Below are positions 10,456 through 21,830 of a stretch of DNA of 64,000 nucleotides, one piece after another. Where the stretch lies: the NCBI RefSeq assembly GCF_030384665.1, contig NC_083676.1, positions 372,001-436,000 on the forward strand, written 5' to 3'. Source of the DNA: Lodderomyces elongisporus. Its lineage: Eukaryota > Ascomycota > Pichiomycetes > Serinales > Debaryomycetaceae. The position numbers and the translations under genes were made by a program. Each line of letters starts with the position of its first letter. The stretch's first letter is position 1. The notes beneath the pieces are model-generated. The model was not told the origin of the DNA, did not search any database, and saw only the letters and a program-made list of their open reading frames with translations.

Positions 10456-12053
10456 CTTGCGAGAATAAAGGGAATACCAAAAAGAATACGAGACAATAGT
10501 AGCCACAATGATATAATAAAGACGGGCCGCGGGCGGAAAATAAAGAACGATATAGAGGAAATTAGAAATGTCAAATATATATAAAAAAAACAAAAACAAG
10601 AGTAAAGGAAAAGGAGATCTATAACACATCGTCATATAAATATTTAATTACAGGAGTATACTAAATTTAGAGTAATAGAACAGAGTATAGTATTAACATT
10701 AATAAAACGGCATCATTGCGTGGTTTCATTCTTGTGTAATTTTGTTGATTTAGACTATGTAACCCTCCGATTTCGCAAACACAACTCTGGTAGCAGATAC
10801 AAAAAAAGAAAGTTTCATTGAAAAAAAAAACACTTATACCAACACGTAATCAAAGTATATATATACTTATATATATATATATATAACCTTGTTTGTACAC
10901 GGTTTTAATACAAGAATTTGTGAGCATTAGTGGTTTTAGCTCCATTACACAACTGCGTTTTCCTACTTCTTCCCCTCCTTTGCACAATTGCAAGATTATA
11001 TATTTATTGATGTTTCTATTTTTGTTTCGCCATGTGTAATTATATAATTAATATTGTCACCCTCCTTCCTCCCCCCTCCCCCCGCATTTGACACAAAACC
11101 GTTGTAAAATAAACGTAGACAAAAAATAGGCTCAGCCACAAGGCTAGAATTAGTACTAAAGCCAATATTGAACACTAATACCAACGAATTTAAAAAAATA
11201 GTAAAGTTGAAATCAAAAAAAAAAACAAAAGGATTTAGATTGAAGAATAGGAGAACTCCTACCCGGTATTTTCCATATAATTCCATGGGTATCCAATAAC
11301 CATTTGGGGTACGAGTTACGGGTCTGGCTTATTGTCATCGCCACCACCACCACCAACACTAACACTAACACTAACACTAACACCATCCACTACACAACCG
11401 TCCTAATCCGTTTCGTCCAGGTAACATATAAAAAGAACGAAAAAAGATAAAAAAAACTTGTTTTCTGACATATATATTTCCACCTTCTTCTCTTCTTTCT
11501 TCTTTCTTCTTTCTTCTTTTCCATCATCGTCAACGGTTGCAAAGAAAAGAACCCAAGGGGGAAAAAAATACGAAGCTAAAATAAAAACTGAGTATTCTAC
11601 GACAAACAAACTTTGCCTAGAAATTTTACTTGAAAAAGGGTCTTGCACTATCAAGCAAAATAACCATAAGAAGGGACTGGAAAAGAGAAGAATTGGTGAT
11701 AGCAATAGTGTTACTACTGCTACAACTGTTACTACTGTTACTACTACTACTACTACTTATAATAACCATTATCAAAACCTTACTATTCGCTGCACGATCA
11801 AGTAAGATATCAAAAAGTGATCAAGGTGGTGAACATTGAAGTTTTCATTAGCAGCTCAGAAGGTTACCCAATATAACACGAGATTTATCTTTGTGTTACT
11901 TTTTTCTTCCCTTTTCTTATTTTAATTTTAATTTTAATTTTATTCTAAATCTATTGTCATTTTTCATTTTCATTTTAGAGTTCTTCATTGCTTCGTGATT
12001 TAATAACATTGAACTTCACTTGCCTTTTCAAAAAAAGCACTCGAAGATCGAAG
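10456..12053. other. 1.6-kb intergenic, SMF12 promoter region
   Basis: AT-rich sequence with TA tracts near 10855-10885, a CAC/AACACT repeat near 11340-11386, a TTCTTTC pyrimidine tract near 11488-11520 and a TAC triplet repeat near 11709-11757. The open frames here follow those repeats and show no family features. Confidence 0.55.
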
Positions 12054-13943
12054 ATGAAATCTATTGACATTGCTGATCAGACGACTTCTCATCGTGCAGA
12101 ATCAATACTTTCTGCAACATCAGGACGAGATATGCCTGCAATCTCCAGGGTCTCAACCAAACGGACGAGTCAACATGCCACCCTTGCATCACCATTTACC
12201 AACACCTATACGAACTCTGAGATTCATTCATCAACTACCAATAATACCACAGGTACATTCCATTCCAAGTTTGGGTCCTATGCATCCAAAACTAAATCGA
12301 TCCTCAAAAAATATTCTAAATTCATCGGACCCGGGCTTGTAGTTTCCGTCAGTTATCTCGATCCAGGTAATTACCAAACTGCAATCACCGCAGGTAGTTC
12401 CAACAAGTACTCATTACTTTTCATTATTTTTCTATCCAACGTCATTGCCATCTTCTTACAAAGTCTTTGCATCAAACTCGGTAGTGTTACCGGCTACGAC
12501 CTCGCACGCTGCTGCCGCGAATACCTCCCCAAGAAATTGAACTATGTCTTGTGGATTCTTGCCGAGTGTGCAATTATTGCTACCGATGTTGCCGAGGTCA
12601 TTGGTAGTGCCATTGCATTAAATATCTTGATCAAAGTCCCACTACCCGCTGGTGTGTGCATCACTATTGTTGATGTATTGTTTGTTATGATGACATATCG
12701 TGCCGATACGTCGCTGATGCGGTTCGTGAAAATCTTTGAGTACACTATTGGTACTCTAGTTATGGTTGTTGTTATTTGTTTTGCAATTCAGTTGTCGCAA
12801 ATACATGCGGATGCAAAAGAAATATTTCGTGGATTTGTTCCGAGTAAACAGATGTTTGACGGTAATGGTATGACTGTGGCCACTTCCATTGTTGGTGCAA
12901 CAGTGATGATCCATTCACTTTTCCTTGGCTCGGGATTGGTGCAACCTAGACTTCGCGAGTTTGACGTAAAGAATGGATATGTAAAGCTCGAGGAAATCAC
13001 CCTGCAAGACGTTGAAGAGAAGGAAAAAGATAAGACAAGTGAATGCAATGAAAGAACCACAAGTCACAATGATGATGATAATGATTGTGGAGACACTTCC
13101 GATGTATCTGGATTCTCGAGTTCTCCAGTGGGAGTTGCTGTCGCTGCTTCAAATATTGTAAGTGAAAAAGCATCAAACCATAAGGTTTCTACATATGAAA
13201 AAGAAGCAAGCTATTTCTACAACGAGTACAAGCCATCGTACCAGTCTATCAAATACTCCCTCAAGTACTCCATTATTGAACTTACGATTACGTTGTTCAC
13301 CATTGCGCTCTTTGTCAATGCGGCTATATTGATTGTTGCCGGTGCAACATTATATGGCACGCAAGAGGCAATGGATGCAGATCTATACACAATTCATGAT
13401 CTCATTTCAAAGTCTATTGCTCCGGCAATGGGTACAATCTTTATGGTTGCACTTTTATTCAGTGGTCAGAGTGCAGGTATTGTATGCACCATTGCAGGAC
13501 AAGTTGTCAGTGAAGGACATATCAATTGGACTTTGAGACCATGGTTAAGAAGATTGATCACTAGGGGCATCTCTATCGTCCCTTGCTTGATCATAAGCTT
13601 ATGTATTGGAAGAAATGGAATGGGTATTGCGCTAAACATCTCACAAGTTATCATATCAATCTTGTTACCACCATTAACAGCCCCATTAATCTATTTCACT
13701 TGCTCCAAAAAAATCATGCGTGTGAAGTTGGGCAGTAGTGATCAAGATGAAAGTGGCGTGGAAGTAAGCGATGACGATGATAATATAGAAGGAGGAGGGG
13801 AGGACCACAACAATGATGCAAGATATAAAATTATGACCAATAATTGGATAACCTCTATCATTGCTGTTGTCATTTGGATCTTTGTGTCAGTGTTGAACGT
13901 GTATGCAATCTACGAAATGGCCAAGAATGGTGTGTCTGGATAA
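12054..13943 (+). CDS. SMF12: Nramp-type divalent metal (Mn/Fe) transporter
   Basis: A 629-residue Nramp (SLC11) membrane protein, closest in my reading to Smf3-type transporters, which move Mn2+/Fe2+ with protons, often at vacuolar membranes. The frame's upstream extension uses TTG, so the ATG at 12054 is chosen. A Ser/Thr-rich cytosolic N-tail of about 85 residues precedes TM1. TM1 carries the Asp-Pro-Gly-Asn metal-site motif (103-106). The TM6 segment has Ala-Thr-Val-Met-Ile-His (Met285, His287), where the family normally has Met-Pro-His. A long hydrophilic loop after TM6 is expanded, and a Gly-Gln-Ser-Ala-Gly transport signature follows. A second acidic insert lies before the last TM. SMF12 is chosen over its paralogues from remembered C. 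albicans gene order (next to RCK2 and AFT2). Confidence 0.87.
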   Translation: MKSIDIADQTTSHRAESILSATSGRDMPAISRVSTKRTSQHATLASPFTNTYTNSEIHSSTTNNTTGTFHSKFGSYASKTKSILKKYSKFIGPGLVVSVSYLDPGNYQTAITAGSSNKYSLLFIIFLSNVIAIFLQSLCIKLGSVTGYDLARCCREYLPKKLNYVLWILAECAIIATDVAEVIGSAIALNILIKVPLPAGVCITIVDVLFVMMTYRADTSLMRFVKIFEYTIGTLVMVVVICFAIQLSQIHADAKEIFRGFVPSKQMFDGNGMTVATSIVGATVMIHSLFLGSGLVQPRLREFDVKNGYVKLEEITLQDVEEKEKDKTSECNERTTSHNDDDNDCGDTSDVSGFSSSPVGVAVAASNIVSEKASNHKVSTYEKEASYFYNEYKPSYQSIKYSLKYSIIELTITLFTIALFVNAAILIVAGATLYGTQEAMDADLYTIHDLISKSIAPAMGTIFMVALLFSGQSAGIVCTIAGQVVSEGHINWTLRPWLRRLITRGISIVPCLIISLCIGRNGMGIALNISQVIISILLPPLTAPLIYFTCSKKIMRVKLGSSDQDESGVEVSDDDDNIEGGGEDHNNDARYKIMTNNWITSIIAVVIWIFVSVLNVYAIYEMAKNGVSG

Positions 13944-14546
13944 GGTCAAACTATGTATATAAAGAAAATAGAAGTATTTCTTTTTCTTTCCCTTCCCCTC
14001 CGCCCTTTGAATCTAATTAAACTAGTATGAATGAAAGTATTAAATCTTTGATATCTACCTCGGTATGCTTTACAGTTTGTTTTACTGAAACTAGGAAGAA
14101 GAAGAACAAAAATAAAAAAAAAACTAGGAGGGTGTTTAAGATCTATTTTTAATTCACGAAAGAAAAATTAATCAGGTTGATTTGGAATTATAAATGTAGT
14201 AAAAGAATTTTGATCGAAACAAGGAAAGCAAAAGAAGAGATTTATGGAAGTACAGCTTTATACATACCAATGAATTAATATAAACTAATATAAATTAAAT
14301 TAAATTGAATTAAAGTGATACATATCTGTAAATGTATATAAATGTATATATGTATGTATGTTCGTACGAATAAAAACCAGTTTTTGAAGCTTAATATTTA
14401 TCTTTTTTGTTTCCTCTCTTTTGAAAGCCGTGACCAGCACTAGAAACTACTTTCAATATAAAAAGATCATGATTTATAATTAAAATGCAATAAAAATGAA
14501 TTAGACAAAAGATAGTAAAACAAAGGAGAAAAAATGGTGCGGTGAC
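13944..14546. other. intergenic between convergent SMF12 and AFT2
   Basis: A 3'-to-3' stretch, very AT-rich, with short TATA/TGTA repeats near 14330-14365. No gene is seen. Confidence 0.6.
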
Positions 14547-14943
14547 TCACCAAGTAGGATCAAAAGATGGCATATTGTTAAGTAAATTTGATCCACTATC
14601 TCTCTCCTGGTAAACAAATCCCGAATTGGTATTCGATGAACTGTTTCGGCCAGGAACTGATCCACCAACACCACCAACACCAATATTACTCATTCCACCT
14701 ATGCTTCCAATACCGCTTATTACACCAAAATTATTAAGACTTCCATTACCACTTCCCCCGCCATTTCCATTCAAACATTCATTACTGTTGGAGAATCCTC
14801 CCAAACTTCCATTAGCTCCAAAACTGTTCAACATTGCGTTTTGATTTCCATTTTCATTGTATGTTACAGCGTTTAAATTCCCAGTCATGCCCAGATTCTG
14901 CGGAGTCTGCATATTTGAACTATAAAGTAATGCAGGATTAAAA

Positions 14944-14984
<41 letters not shown>

Positions 14985-17684
14985 TTGATGTTGTTGGTGT
15001 TGAGCAAAAGCAGTGTCGCCGACTGGTATACTACCAACGAATTTTCCGTTATTATTATAATTTCCACTTTGATACACGCCAATACTATTACTCAGACTCA
15101 GGTTCAGGTTTGGGAGCAGATTCGGATTCACCGAGATATTATTGTGTCTAAGAATTTGAGTTGGATTAGGAGTTGACAGAATGGGGTTTAGCGAAGGAAA
15201 AACTGGACCTGACGTCCCTGCTTTAGTTGTTGCTCCAAATTTCGTTTCCTGATTCACGGACGATCCACTAGAGTTGCCTTCTTTAGATGATACATCAGAG
15301 TTTGTGGAGCTATCTGTCTTGATTAAGGCGCCATCTGGAAGAAGAAGAGGTTGCAGCGGTGGTGGAAGCAGATTCGTGTTGTTATTGTTGTTGTTGTTGT
15401 TGTTGTTGTTGATAATCAGATTGTGATTAAGTTGTGATTTAGCATTTGTGCTACTATCGTTCCCCGAATCAGCAAAGTTTGAACAGTTGTTGTTATTCGC
15501 TCGTTGGTTAATTGGCCGTGTTGGGTTTAACGGGTAGTTTGAAAGTCCTGTATGACCCTTGTGCAAAGACGGGAAATCAGGAGGTGTAATTTGTCGCTTT
15601 GCTAAAGTATTTGTTAACTTTGTATTGCTATGAAGGGAGTTTAAAGGAGGTAGAGGGTTGTTCAAAGCTCTCGGATCGCTCTGTAGTGGAAAGGGTGTAT
15701 TGCTCATGTTTACGCTCGAGTTCAAGTTCATATTCCCGGATGTCATAGACGTATTTTGACCACTTTTGAATGGTTTTGATGAATGAGATGCAGCTTCCCA
15801 GGCATTACCATATGCATTAGAGGTCCCTATATTGTTGGAGGGCCGAAGTAATTGAGTCAGATTATCTAGCAGTATATTTCCATTTCCATTCCCAATTTCA
15901 TTTCCATTTCCGTTTCCATTGCCATTAAGAAGAGGCGAAAGTGGGATTGAGGCCGTAGAACCTGGCTGCAAAATGTTGGTTTTCGATGAGGCACTTGATG
16001 GTCTGTTGATAGGTACATTTTTGTCTGGAAGTAAAGTATGCGTAGCAATGGATGGCATATGCTCTGTTTGTGGTGCGCCCATCGTATTTGATCCAGATAG
16101 AGTATTTTGATCAAACAAATTCTCCTTTAAAGAACTCAAAAATTGAGGGCTAAAGTATGTCCTATACTCAAGTAGTAATTGAGATATGAAAGAATCCATC
16201 ATAGATGTTTTTTGGTGGTCAGTAATTTTTGGATCATCAAGCACAATATGCTTTATTTTAGCCCTCACCATATCCTGAAGAGTTTGTAATGCGTGTACTG
16301 AATGTGCCTGTGAATTGTATAATCCTTTTGGGGATTTAGTAGTTTTTTCAACGTGTTCCAGCTTCTGAGGCTGCTTATTTTGAGCTGGATTTTCAGATGG
16401 TAAATATGCTTGTTGTTCAGAACTCTTGGACAAATTTTGTTGGTTTCTTTGTAAATGTCGGAGTTTTGGAGTCGGTAAAGGTGGCACTTTTTGCAGTCGT
16501 GGCTGTATTGGAGTTAAATGACTTACCGGCGGATTATTTGTATTAAATTGAGCAAAATGAACAGGATAATTTGGCTGCATTGGCTGCATTGGCTGCATTG
16601 GTTGCATTGGTTGCATTGGTTGCGTAGACTGCATGGGATGCCCGTTCAGAGGAAATGGCGGGTCCATATACCTGAAATTAGGAGGCAATGTTTGATCTTG
16701 CCCCCGCTGTTCTCCAGATGATTGTGCTTGCTCTTTTACCAGTTTTTGACGTTGGTCGTGGTTTAAATTTGTTTTTTGGCTTAAGCTTGTATTTGCGCCC
16801 TGAGACAAAGCAATCTCCTCGGCGATAGGCAAACGCCCTTTATCTAAGTAATCCTCCTTTTTAATCTTCCTTTTCTTTAGACCCGGTGTCAACCCATTTT
16901 TTTTCTTTCTTGCTCTTTTGCGATTGCCGCTAGCACTAGACGATTTACTAGAGCTCAGAGAGTCATCATTATTTGACAGTTCCCCTGAATTAATGGATGT
17001 TGGTGGACTGTTGTTACTAGTATTGCCGCCGCTTTTATTGGAAAAATTCGAATTCATCGAGCTTTGATTATCGCTACTGCTATCTTCCTTCCCGCTGAAT
17101 AGTGAGTCCGAATTCGAATCATTTTTAGAACTATCATTTTGGAAGTATTTTCCTCCATTTAAGTTTGGCTGTGGTAACAAATCCAATGGGTTTTGTGCAC
17201 CTTTGTCATTTGTAGAGTGTGGTGGTTTTGGAGTTGTTGTTGTTGTTGTTATCGCTCCTGCTGTTGTGGCATTAGAAGGTTGTTCAACAACGTGATCGTG
17301 TAAATCGCACACCAACAGAATTCCCCAGACTTTATTCCTGACACTGTAGTTGGCTCTAATTTTGAACGGACAAGTAGTTTGACGTCGAATAGGTGTCCGT
17401 GAAAAGTTGTTGTCCTTGCCCTCAGCTAAATTCTTGTTGTTACTAGTATCGTCCTTCTTTTGCTGTTGCTGTTGCTGCTGTTGCTTTTTCTTCTTTTTCT
17501 TCTTCTCCTTGTTTTTGCACCTAAAAATCATCTTTGACTTATCAGACCGCTCAATTACTACATCAATCCCTGTATTTTCAAGTTGTTTATAAAGCCATGG
17601 CTTTATATCATCCCTTGAGGTGAACTTCTGCTTGTTAAACTGAGCAGCATCCAACGGGACTCTATACCTGACCTTACCCTCCAT
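14547..17684 (-). CDS. AFT2: Aft-domain (WRKY-GCM1 fold) transcription factor
   Basis: A 1045-residue nuclear regulator. Residues about 1-135 form an Aft-type zinc-binding DNA-binding domain: Asp-Ile-Lys-Pro-Trp-Leu, Val-Ile-Glu-Arg-Ser-Asp, then Cys56, Cys105 (Cys-Pro-Phe-Lys-Ile-Arg-Ala) and His129/His131 as the likely zinc ligands. A Lys/Gln run (about 60-77) interrupts the domain between the two cysteines. A Lys/Arg-rich nuclear-localisation-like region lies near 252-278. The rest is Asn/Gln/Ser-rich, with a Met-Gln-Pro repeat, Asn-Gly repeats, poly-N and poly-Q. A helical segment with His-Ala-Leu-Gln-Thr-Leu-Gln-Asp may be a conserved second region. No Cys-x-Cys iron-sensing motif is visible. 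The AFT2 name rests on the domain plus remembered C. albicans synteny. Rbf1 is the alternative. Confidence 0.8.
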
Positions 17685-18060
17685 TAATTATTATTGATGT
17701 CGTTTTCGTGGTTGCAAGTGGGTATATCTAAGGCAGAGGAAGGGGCGAAGGGTAAAAAATGTTCGGGACGAGGAGCCAGTAAAGGAAAGAAAAAAGCAAA
17801 AAAGGATGATAAAGATGGAAACAGGGTGAGCAAAGAATGGTCAATATGAACCTGTTGCTATTGTATGCACTTTGATAAAAATGTTGAGTTTGTTGATCTG
17901 TAAAGTATGCTTTTATATCTTAAAGTTTTGATCTAACAACAAATCTCTCATATCTCTTTTTCCTTTGAAAAACAAGAAAGAATAACAAAAAAAAAAGCAA
18001 TAGTCAAACGGAAAGTTCCCTTACGTTGAGTGTTTGAAATCTTCTAACCTCCTTGGTAAT
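17685..18060. other. AFT2 promoter region
   Basis: Upstream flank of the minus-strand AFT2 gene. No open frame of note; A-rich stretches near 17940-18000. It ends where the degenerate gene remnant begins. Confidence 0.5.
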
Positions 18061-19397
18061 ATGGTTCCTTTAATCACCACGGCTGTTCCCTCTGCAGTTG
18101 GTGACGCTTTTGTTGTTTTTGCTGCTTTAACTGCTTTTGCCGTTTCTAAGTGGTGTATTTGGTCCGGAATCGGGTGTCTTCAAATTGTTCCGTATCCAAC
18201 TTGAATTAAAAAGTATCAATTAGTAGATGCAGCCTAGATAGTATGGATGTCTCGGAATTCCTCTGGTCTCAAGATGCAGGGAAGTATTTTGCGAATGGAG
18301 TTCCGATTGGTAGTACCTCGACTATTACTACTACTAAGGTTATTGATGCTGATGATGAAGCTGATGCTAATACTGATGCTGCTGCTGATAATACTCAAAG
18401 TATTGAATGAAGTTCAAGTAGAAACTGAATTATTCCCTTCGTGACCTTCTAGTACTCGAAAATAATGATGCGACTCCCAAAGGTTATACTACTTTGTAAT
18501 ACTTTATATTCGATCGTCTCCTTCATTTAATAAAGTCATTTGTCTTTATTGAATGTATTTCCTGCTTCATTGCACGTAATGCAAATCCTTAGGTTAGCAA
18601 GTATTGCCTATGATATCACTATTCTTTTCTCTCTCTTTTTTTTATTTATTTTTTTGTTTGTTTGTTTGTTTGTTTGTTTCTTTTCTTTTCTTTTCTTTTC
18701 CATTTGTTGTGCTAATAATTGTCAGTTGCTAATTTGCACATTGTGCTTGAGGAAGTACGCTTTGTGGTTGATGGTTTTGATATCGAGGTATTATAAAAAG
18801 AGTTGAAAGTCCAAGAGAGAACTTTAGAATCAAAAGATTGAACTGAAAGCAAGGCTGTGGAAGCAGCTGAATCTCTTTGATATGATATAGAGTACCTTAT
18901 TGTGTCAGATATGTGTTGGCGATGACAACAACAACCGTTTTTCTAATAGTACTTCTTCTTTGTGTGATTCAGGCTGTTTGAATTGTTGACGTAACAAATG
19001 TTGCAGGGGGTTTATTCAACAATAACATGGAAACCTTGGACGCTAAAAGTTTCGTTTTGTTCTGTTCGAGAAAGGAAATGCAGAAAATAGCAAACTTGTT
19101 TTAAACCAATATGCATCAAAGTAGTATATACAAATACTCAACAGAATTTAGTATGTGTGTGTGTGTGTCTTTCACACACTCTCTTTAATCTTCACCTTTC
19201 AACAACAAGCGAGAAGAACGTTTAATACGCACTTTGCTAAGAAACAAGCGAAAGGAGAATGTGCTTCCTTTATGGAAGGAGGAAAAGGAGGACAGGCTAT
19301 TACATGGACCGTTCAATAGGACGAAACTCGATCTAGATACAAAAACTTCAATCTCTCTTATGGATCTTACTCAAACTCGCATGCAAGTTCGCCTTGA
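18061..19397 (+). pseudogene. decayed protein-coding gene, family unrecognised
   Basis: Protein-like stretches on the plus strand lie end to end, but in changing frames and with internal stops. An ATG frame at 18061-18204 has a hydrophobic Val/Ala/Phe-rich N-terminal segment. A second ATG frame at 18243-18410 is Thr- then Asp/Ala-rich. A third frame begins at 18443 and holds a charged, helix-like region (18719-18925) broken by stops at 18794, 18839, 18878 and 18923. The reading then moves to a fourth stretch (18921-19397) with stops at 18987 and 19317. Its C-terminal part (19200-19397) is rich in Lys, Gly and aromatic residues. GC content and residue mix look coding, unlike the flanking AT-rich spacers. 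I cannot name the family and give no reconstruction. It could also be chance, but several adjoining pieces make decay more likely. Confidence 0.5.
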
Positions 19398-20060
19398 TGT
19401 TTATTTATTTACTTATCTACTTATTTTTTTTTCTTACTTTCTGGAGGATTAAGATTTGCAATCATGAAATTGATAGTAAGCTGAATTATTAGGTTGAAGA
19501 ATGTCAAAATAAACACTCTAATACGGCTGATACATTATTCAACTACATCTATCTAAAATATATAATTAAGTTTCACTGAAGAAAATATTGGAGAAAAAAA
19601 AATTACATTCTCACAACTGGACTTTCCTGAGTAATCTACAAAGCCTTTAGAATAACTACTCACATGGATCTAGCAAATAATCTAATTTATAAATATAACA
19701 CCTATGAACTGAATAATTTTTTTTTTTTCAAATGCAACCAAGTGCATTTCGAGGATACCACTTATCCGTCTCTTGGCCGTTGTTTATCTGATATTTATCT
19801 TTCGTTGGTCTGTCGTTGATATCTTTCTTTTCTATTCTTTTCTTTTATTTTCTTTTATTTTTTGATCATTGATGATTTCACAATTTTATGCATCGTATAT
19901 TTTGCCGTCAAAACTTTGCCTCCACACACTTCATTTTAATCACTCCACCGCTAGCTATATACCACCCTTCAAATCCATTTCACCATCTCTCTATCTCTTC
20001 GAGTCTTCTCCGCTCCATTTTATTTTTTTTTTTCCATTCACTGTTCGTCACTAGCCTAAA
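19398..20060. other. intergenic, downstream of pseudogene and RPB9 3' flank
   Basis: AT-rich with T-tracts near 19730 and 19790-19860. Short overlapping frames near 19869-20054 are pyrimidine-rich and lack coding character. Confidence 0.5.
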
Positions 20061-20399
20061 TCAAGCCTGGAAAACATGCTTGCAATCCAAACAAACAAAG
20101 AACAAAATCATACTGGTATCTTTTCTTCTCTGTTGACTTTGAAAAAACACGCAATCTCGATTATAGCATTGAGGGCACTCCTTATTTGATCTGGGCAATG
20201 TAGGATCATTTCCAATATCTTCAACAACACCAGCAGTGGCACCAATATTGGTCATTAACTCATGACGGTAGACTTTCGAATCGTCTGCTATCTCGTTGTA
20301 TCCACAATTTCTGCATCCATAAAGAAGACGTTGTCCGTCCTTGTCCTCCTTTGGATAAAGCATATTATTGCACTCGGCACAGAATCTAAATGAAGCCAT
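20061..20399 (-). CDS. RPB9: RNA polymerase II subunit Rpb9
   Basis: A 112-residue two-zinc-ribbon subunit of RNA polymerase II, which controls start-site choice, transcript fidelity and TFIIS-stimulated cleavage. The N-terminal ribbon has Cys7, Cys10, Cys29 and Cys32; the C-terminal ribbon has Cys75, Cys78, Cys103 and Cys106. The Asp-Pro-Thr-Leu-Pro-Arg-Ser linker preceding the second ribbon is characteristic. It is about ten residues shorter than the S. cerevisiae protein, ending just after the last ribbon. The ATG is preceded by a TGTATG-rich leader. It is divergent from MNP1 across about 440 bp. Confidence 0.96.
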   Translation of the reverse strand: MASFRFCAECNNMLYPKEDKDGQRLLYGCRNCGYNEIADDSKVYRHELMTNIGATAGVVEDIGNDPTLPRSNKECPQCYNRDCVFFQSQQRRKDTSMILFFVCLDCKHVFQA

Positions 20400-20843
20400 T
20401 TTGCGTGTATGTGTATGTGTGAATGTAAATATAGATGTATATGTATATTTGTGTATGTATGTGTGCGTGGTGAATAAATAAAGTAAAGATAGGCACTGAT
20501 GAATCTACTAAAGATAATGACGTTGGCGATTCTCAGGACCAATGATGAATAGAGTTCCCATTGACCGTGATTAGATCTTGAGGTGGCTATTTTTTTTCAA
20601 TAGAGAACGATGTATTTGATGTTTGTGCTTCAAAATACGGGTGCTACCAATCAACACACACACACACAAACTGCGTACCTTCTCTTTAAGTTCTTTCTCA
20701 CTTTCTCTCGTTTGAACACAGACTCAGTATTAAAAAATTTTCAAATCAACACGAAACAGACATAGTACCAGAAAAGGGTTTGACAAGAGACAATTACAAC
20801 CAATAACATATATCTTTGCAATTGGAAACCACAAAGAAAAACA
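20400..20843. other. divergent RPB9-MNP1 promoter region
   Basis: Short shared promoter. It carries TGTATG-type repeats next to RPB9 (20402-20466), a CA run near 20655-20668 and a pyrimidine-rich leader for MNP1. No additional gene is seen. Confidence 0.6.
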
Positions 20844-21395
20844 ATGTCAGTCATTCGCCAGGTAACTAAAATCAACGCTAGATTTGCATCTGCACAATTT
20901 AGAAGATCAGTGCCGGCTCTTATATCACAATCAGTCAGATTCAACTCCACCACAGCAGCAGCACCTGCCGCAGAATCTGCTCCAGTAGACCCTAAAATCA
21001 GCCAAATTGTTGACCAAATCTCCGTTTTGACACTTTTTGAAACTTCGCAATTAGTTTCTGAGCTTAAATCAAGACTCAACATCAGTGATATTGCACTCCC
21101 AGCTGCTGGCGCTGCTGCTCCAAGCGGTGCCTCAGCTGCACCAGCAGAGGAAGAAGAAGCTAAAGTACCTGTTGAAGAGAAAACCATCTTCACCATTAAA
21201 TTAGAGAGTTTTGATGCCAAATCTAAGCCAAAGATCATCAAGGAAGTCAAGGGTTTGTTGGGCTTGAGTTTGGTGGAAAGTAAGAAATTTGTCGAGAGTG
21301 CGCCAAAGGTGTTGAAAGAGAATGTTGCTAAAGAAGATGCCGATAAGATCAAGGCCACTTTGGAAGGATTGGGCGCTAAGGTTACCTTGGAGTAG
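20844..21395 (+). CDS. MNP1: mitochondrial ribosomal protein bL12m
   Basis: A 183-residue bL7/L12-family protein of the mitochondrial large-subunit stalk, which recruits translation GTPases. An N-terminal Arg/Ser-rich presequence with few acids (about 1-35) fits mitochondrial import. The dimerisation helices (Ile-Ser-Gln-Ile-Val-Asp-Gln-Ile) follow, then an Ala/Pro/Gly/Glu-rich hinge (about 85-110). The C-terminal domain has the Lys-Pro-Lys-Ile-Ile-Lys-Glu-Val-Lys core and ends with Gly-Ala-Lys-Val-Thr-Leu-Glu. Order, length and hinge are typical of yeast Mnp1. The start is the first ATG. Confidence 0.95.
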   Translation: MSVIRQVTKINARFASAQFRRSVPALISQSVRFNSTTAAAPAAESAPVDPKISQIVDQISVLTLFETSQLVSELKSRLNISDIALPAAGAAAPSGASAAPAEEEEAKVPVEEKTIFTIKLESFDAKSKPKIIKEVKGLLGLSLVESKKFVESAPKVLKENVAKEDADKIKATLEGLGAKVTLE

Positions 21396-21830
21396 AAAAG
21401 TGTTTCAAAAAGTGTGTTTTGAATAAAATATATGGGTCTTATTTATAAATAGATTCCTTTGTAAATATAATGAGACGTGAAAAGAAACTGGTCTACAAAA
21501 GTAACGAACTTAACGCAAAATAGTTGTTTTAATCGTAACCTCTGTTTTTATTTCTTTGGGGAGGGAGGGTTTCTTCTTGCCTTGCTTTTTTCTTTTCTTC
21601 CTGCTTTGGTTCGACTTTGCAATGATTTATTCATCACTTCACTCTAGACCTCTAAAATTTAAATGTTTATCAAAAAGTAAAAAAATAAAAGATTAAAATA
21701 AAAGAATTGAAATAATGAAAAATTGAAAAGTTGAAACAAAAAAGAAAAAGATAAAATAGAAAAAAAGAAAGAATAAATTGAAAAAATTACAATCTAAAAA
21801 AGATACTTTAAAATAAAAAATCTACGTCTT
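21396..21830. other. intergenic between convergent MNP1 and TPK2
   Basis: A 3'-to-3' spacer, strongly A-biased from about 21670 to 21815. No gene is seen. Confidence 0.6.
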
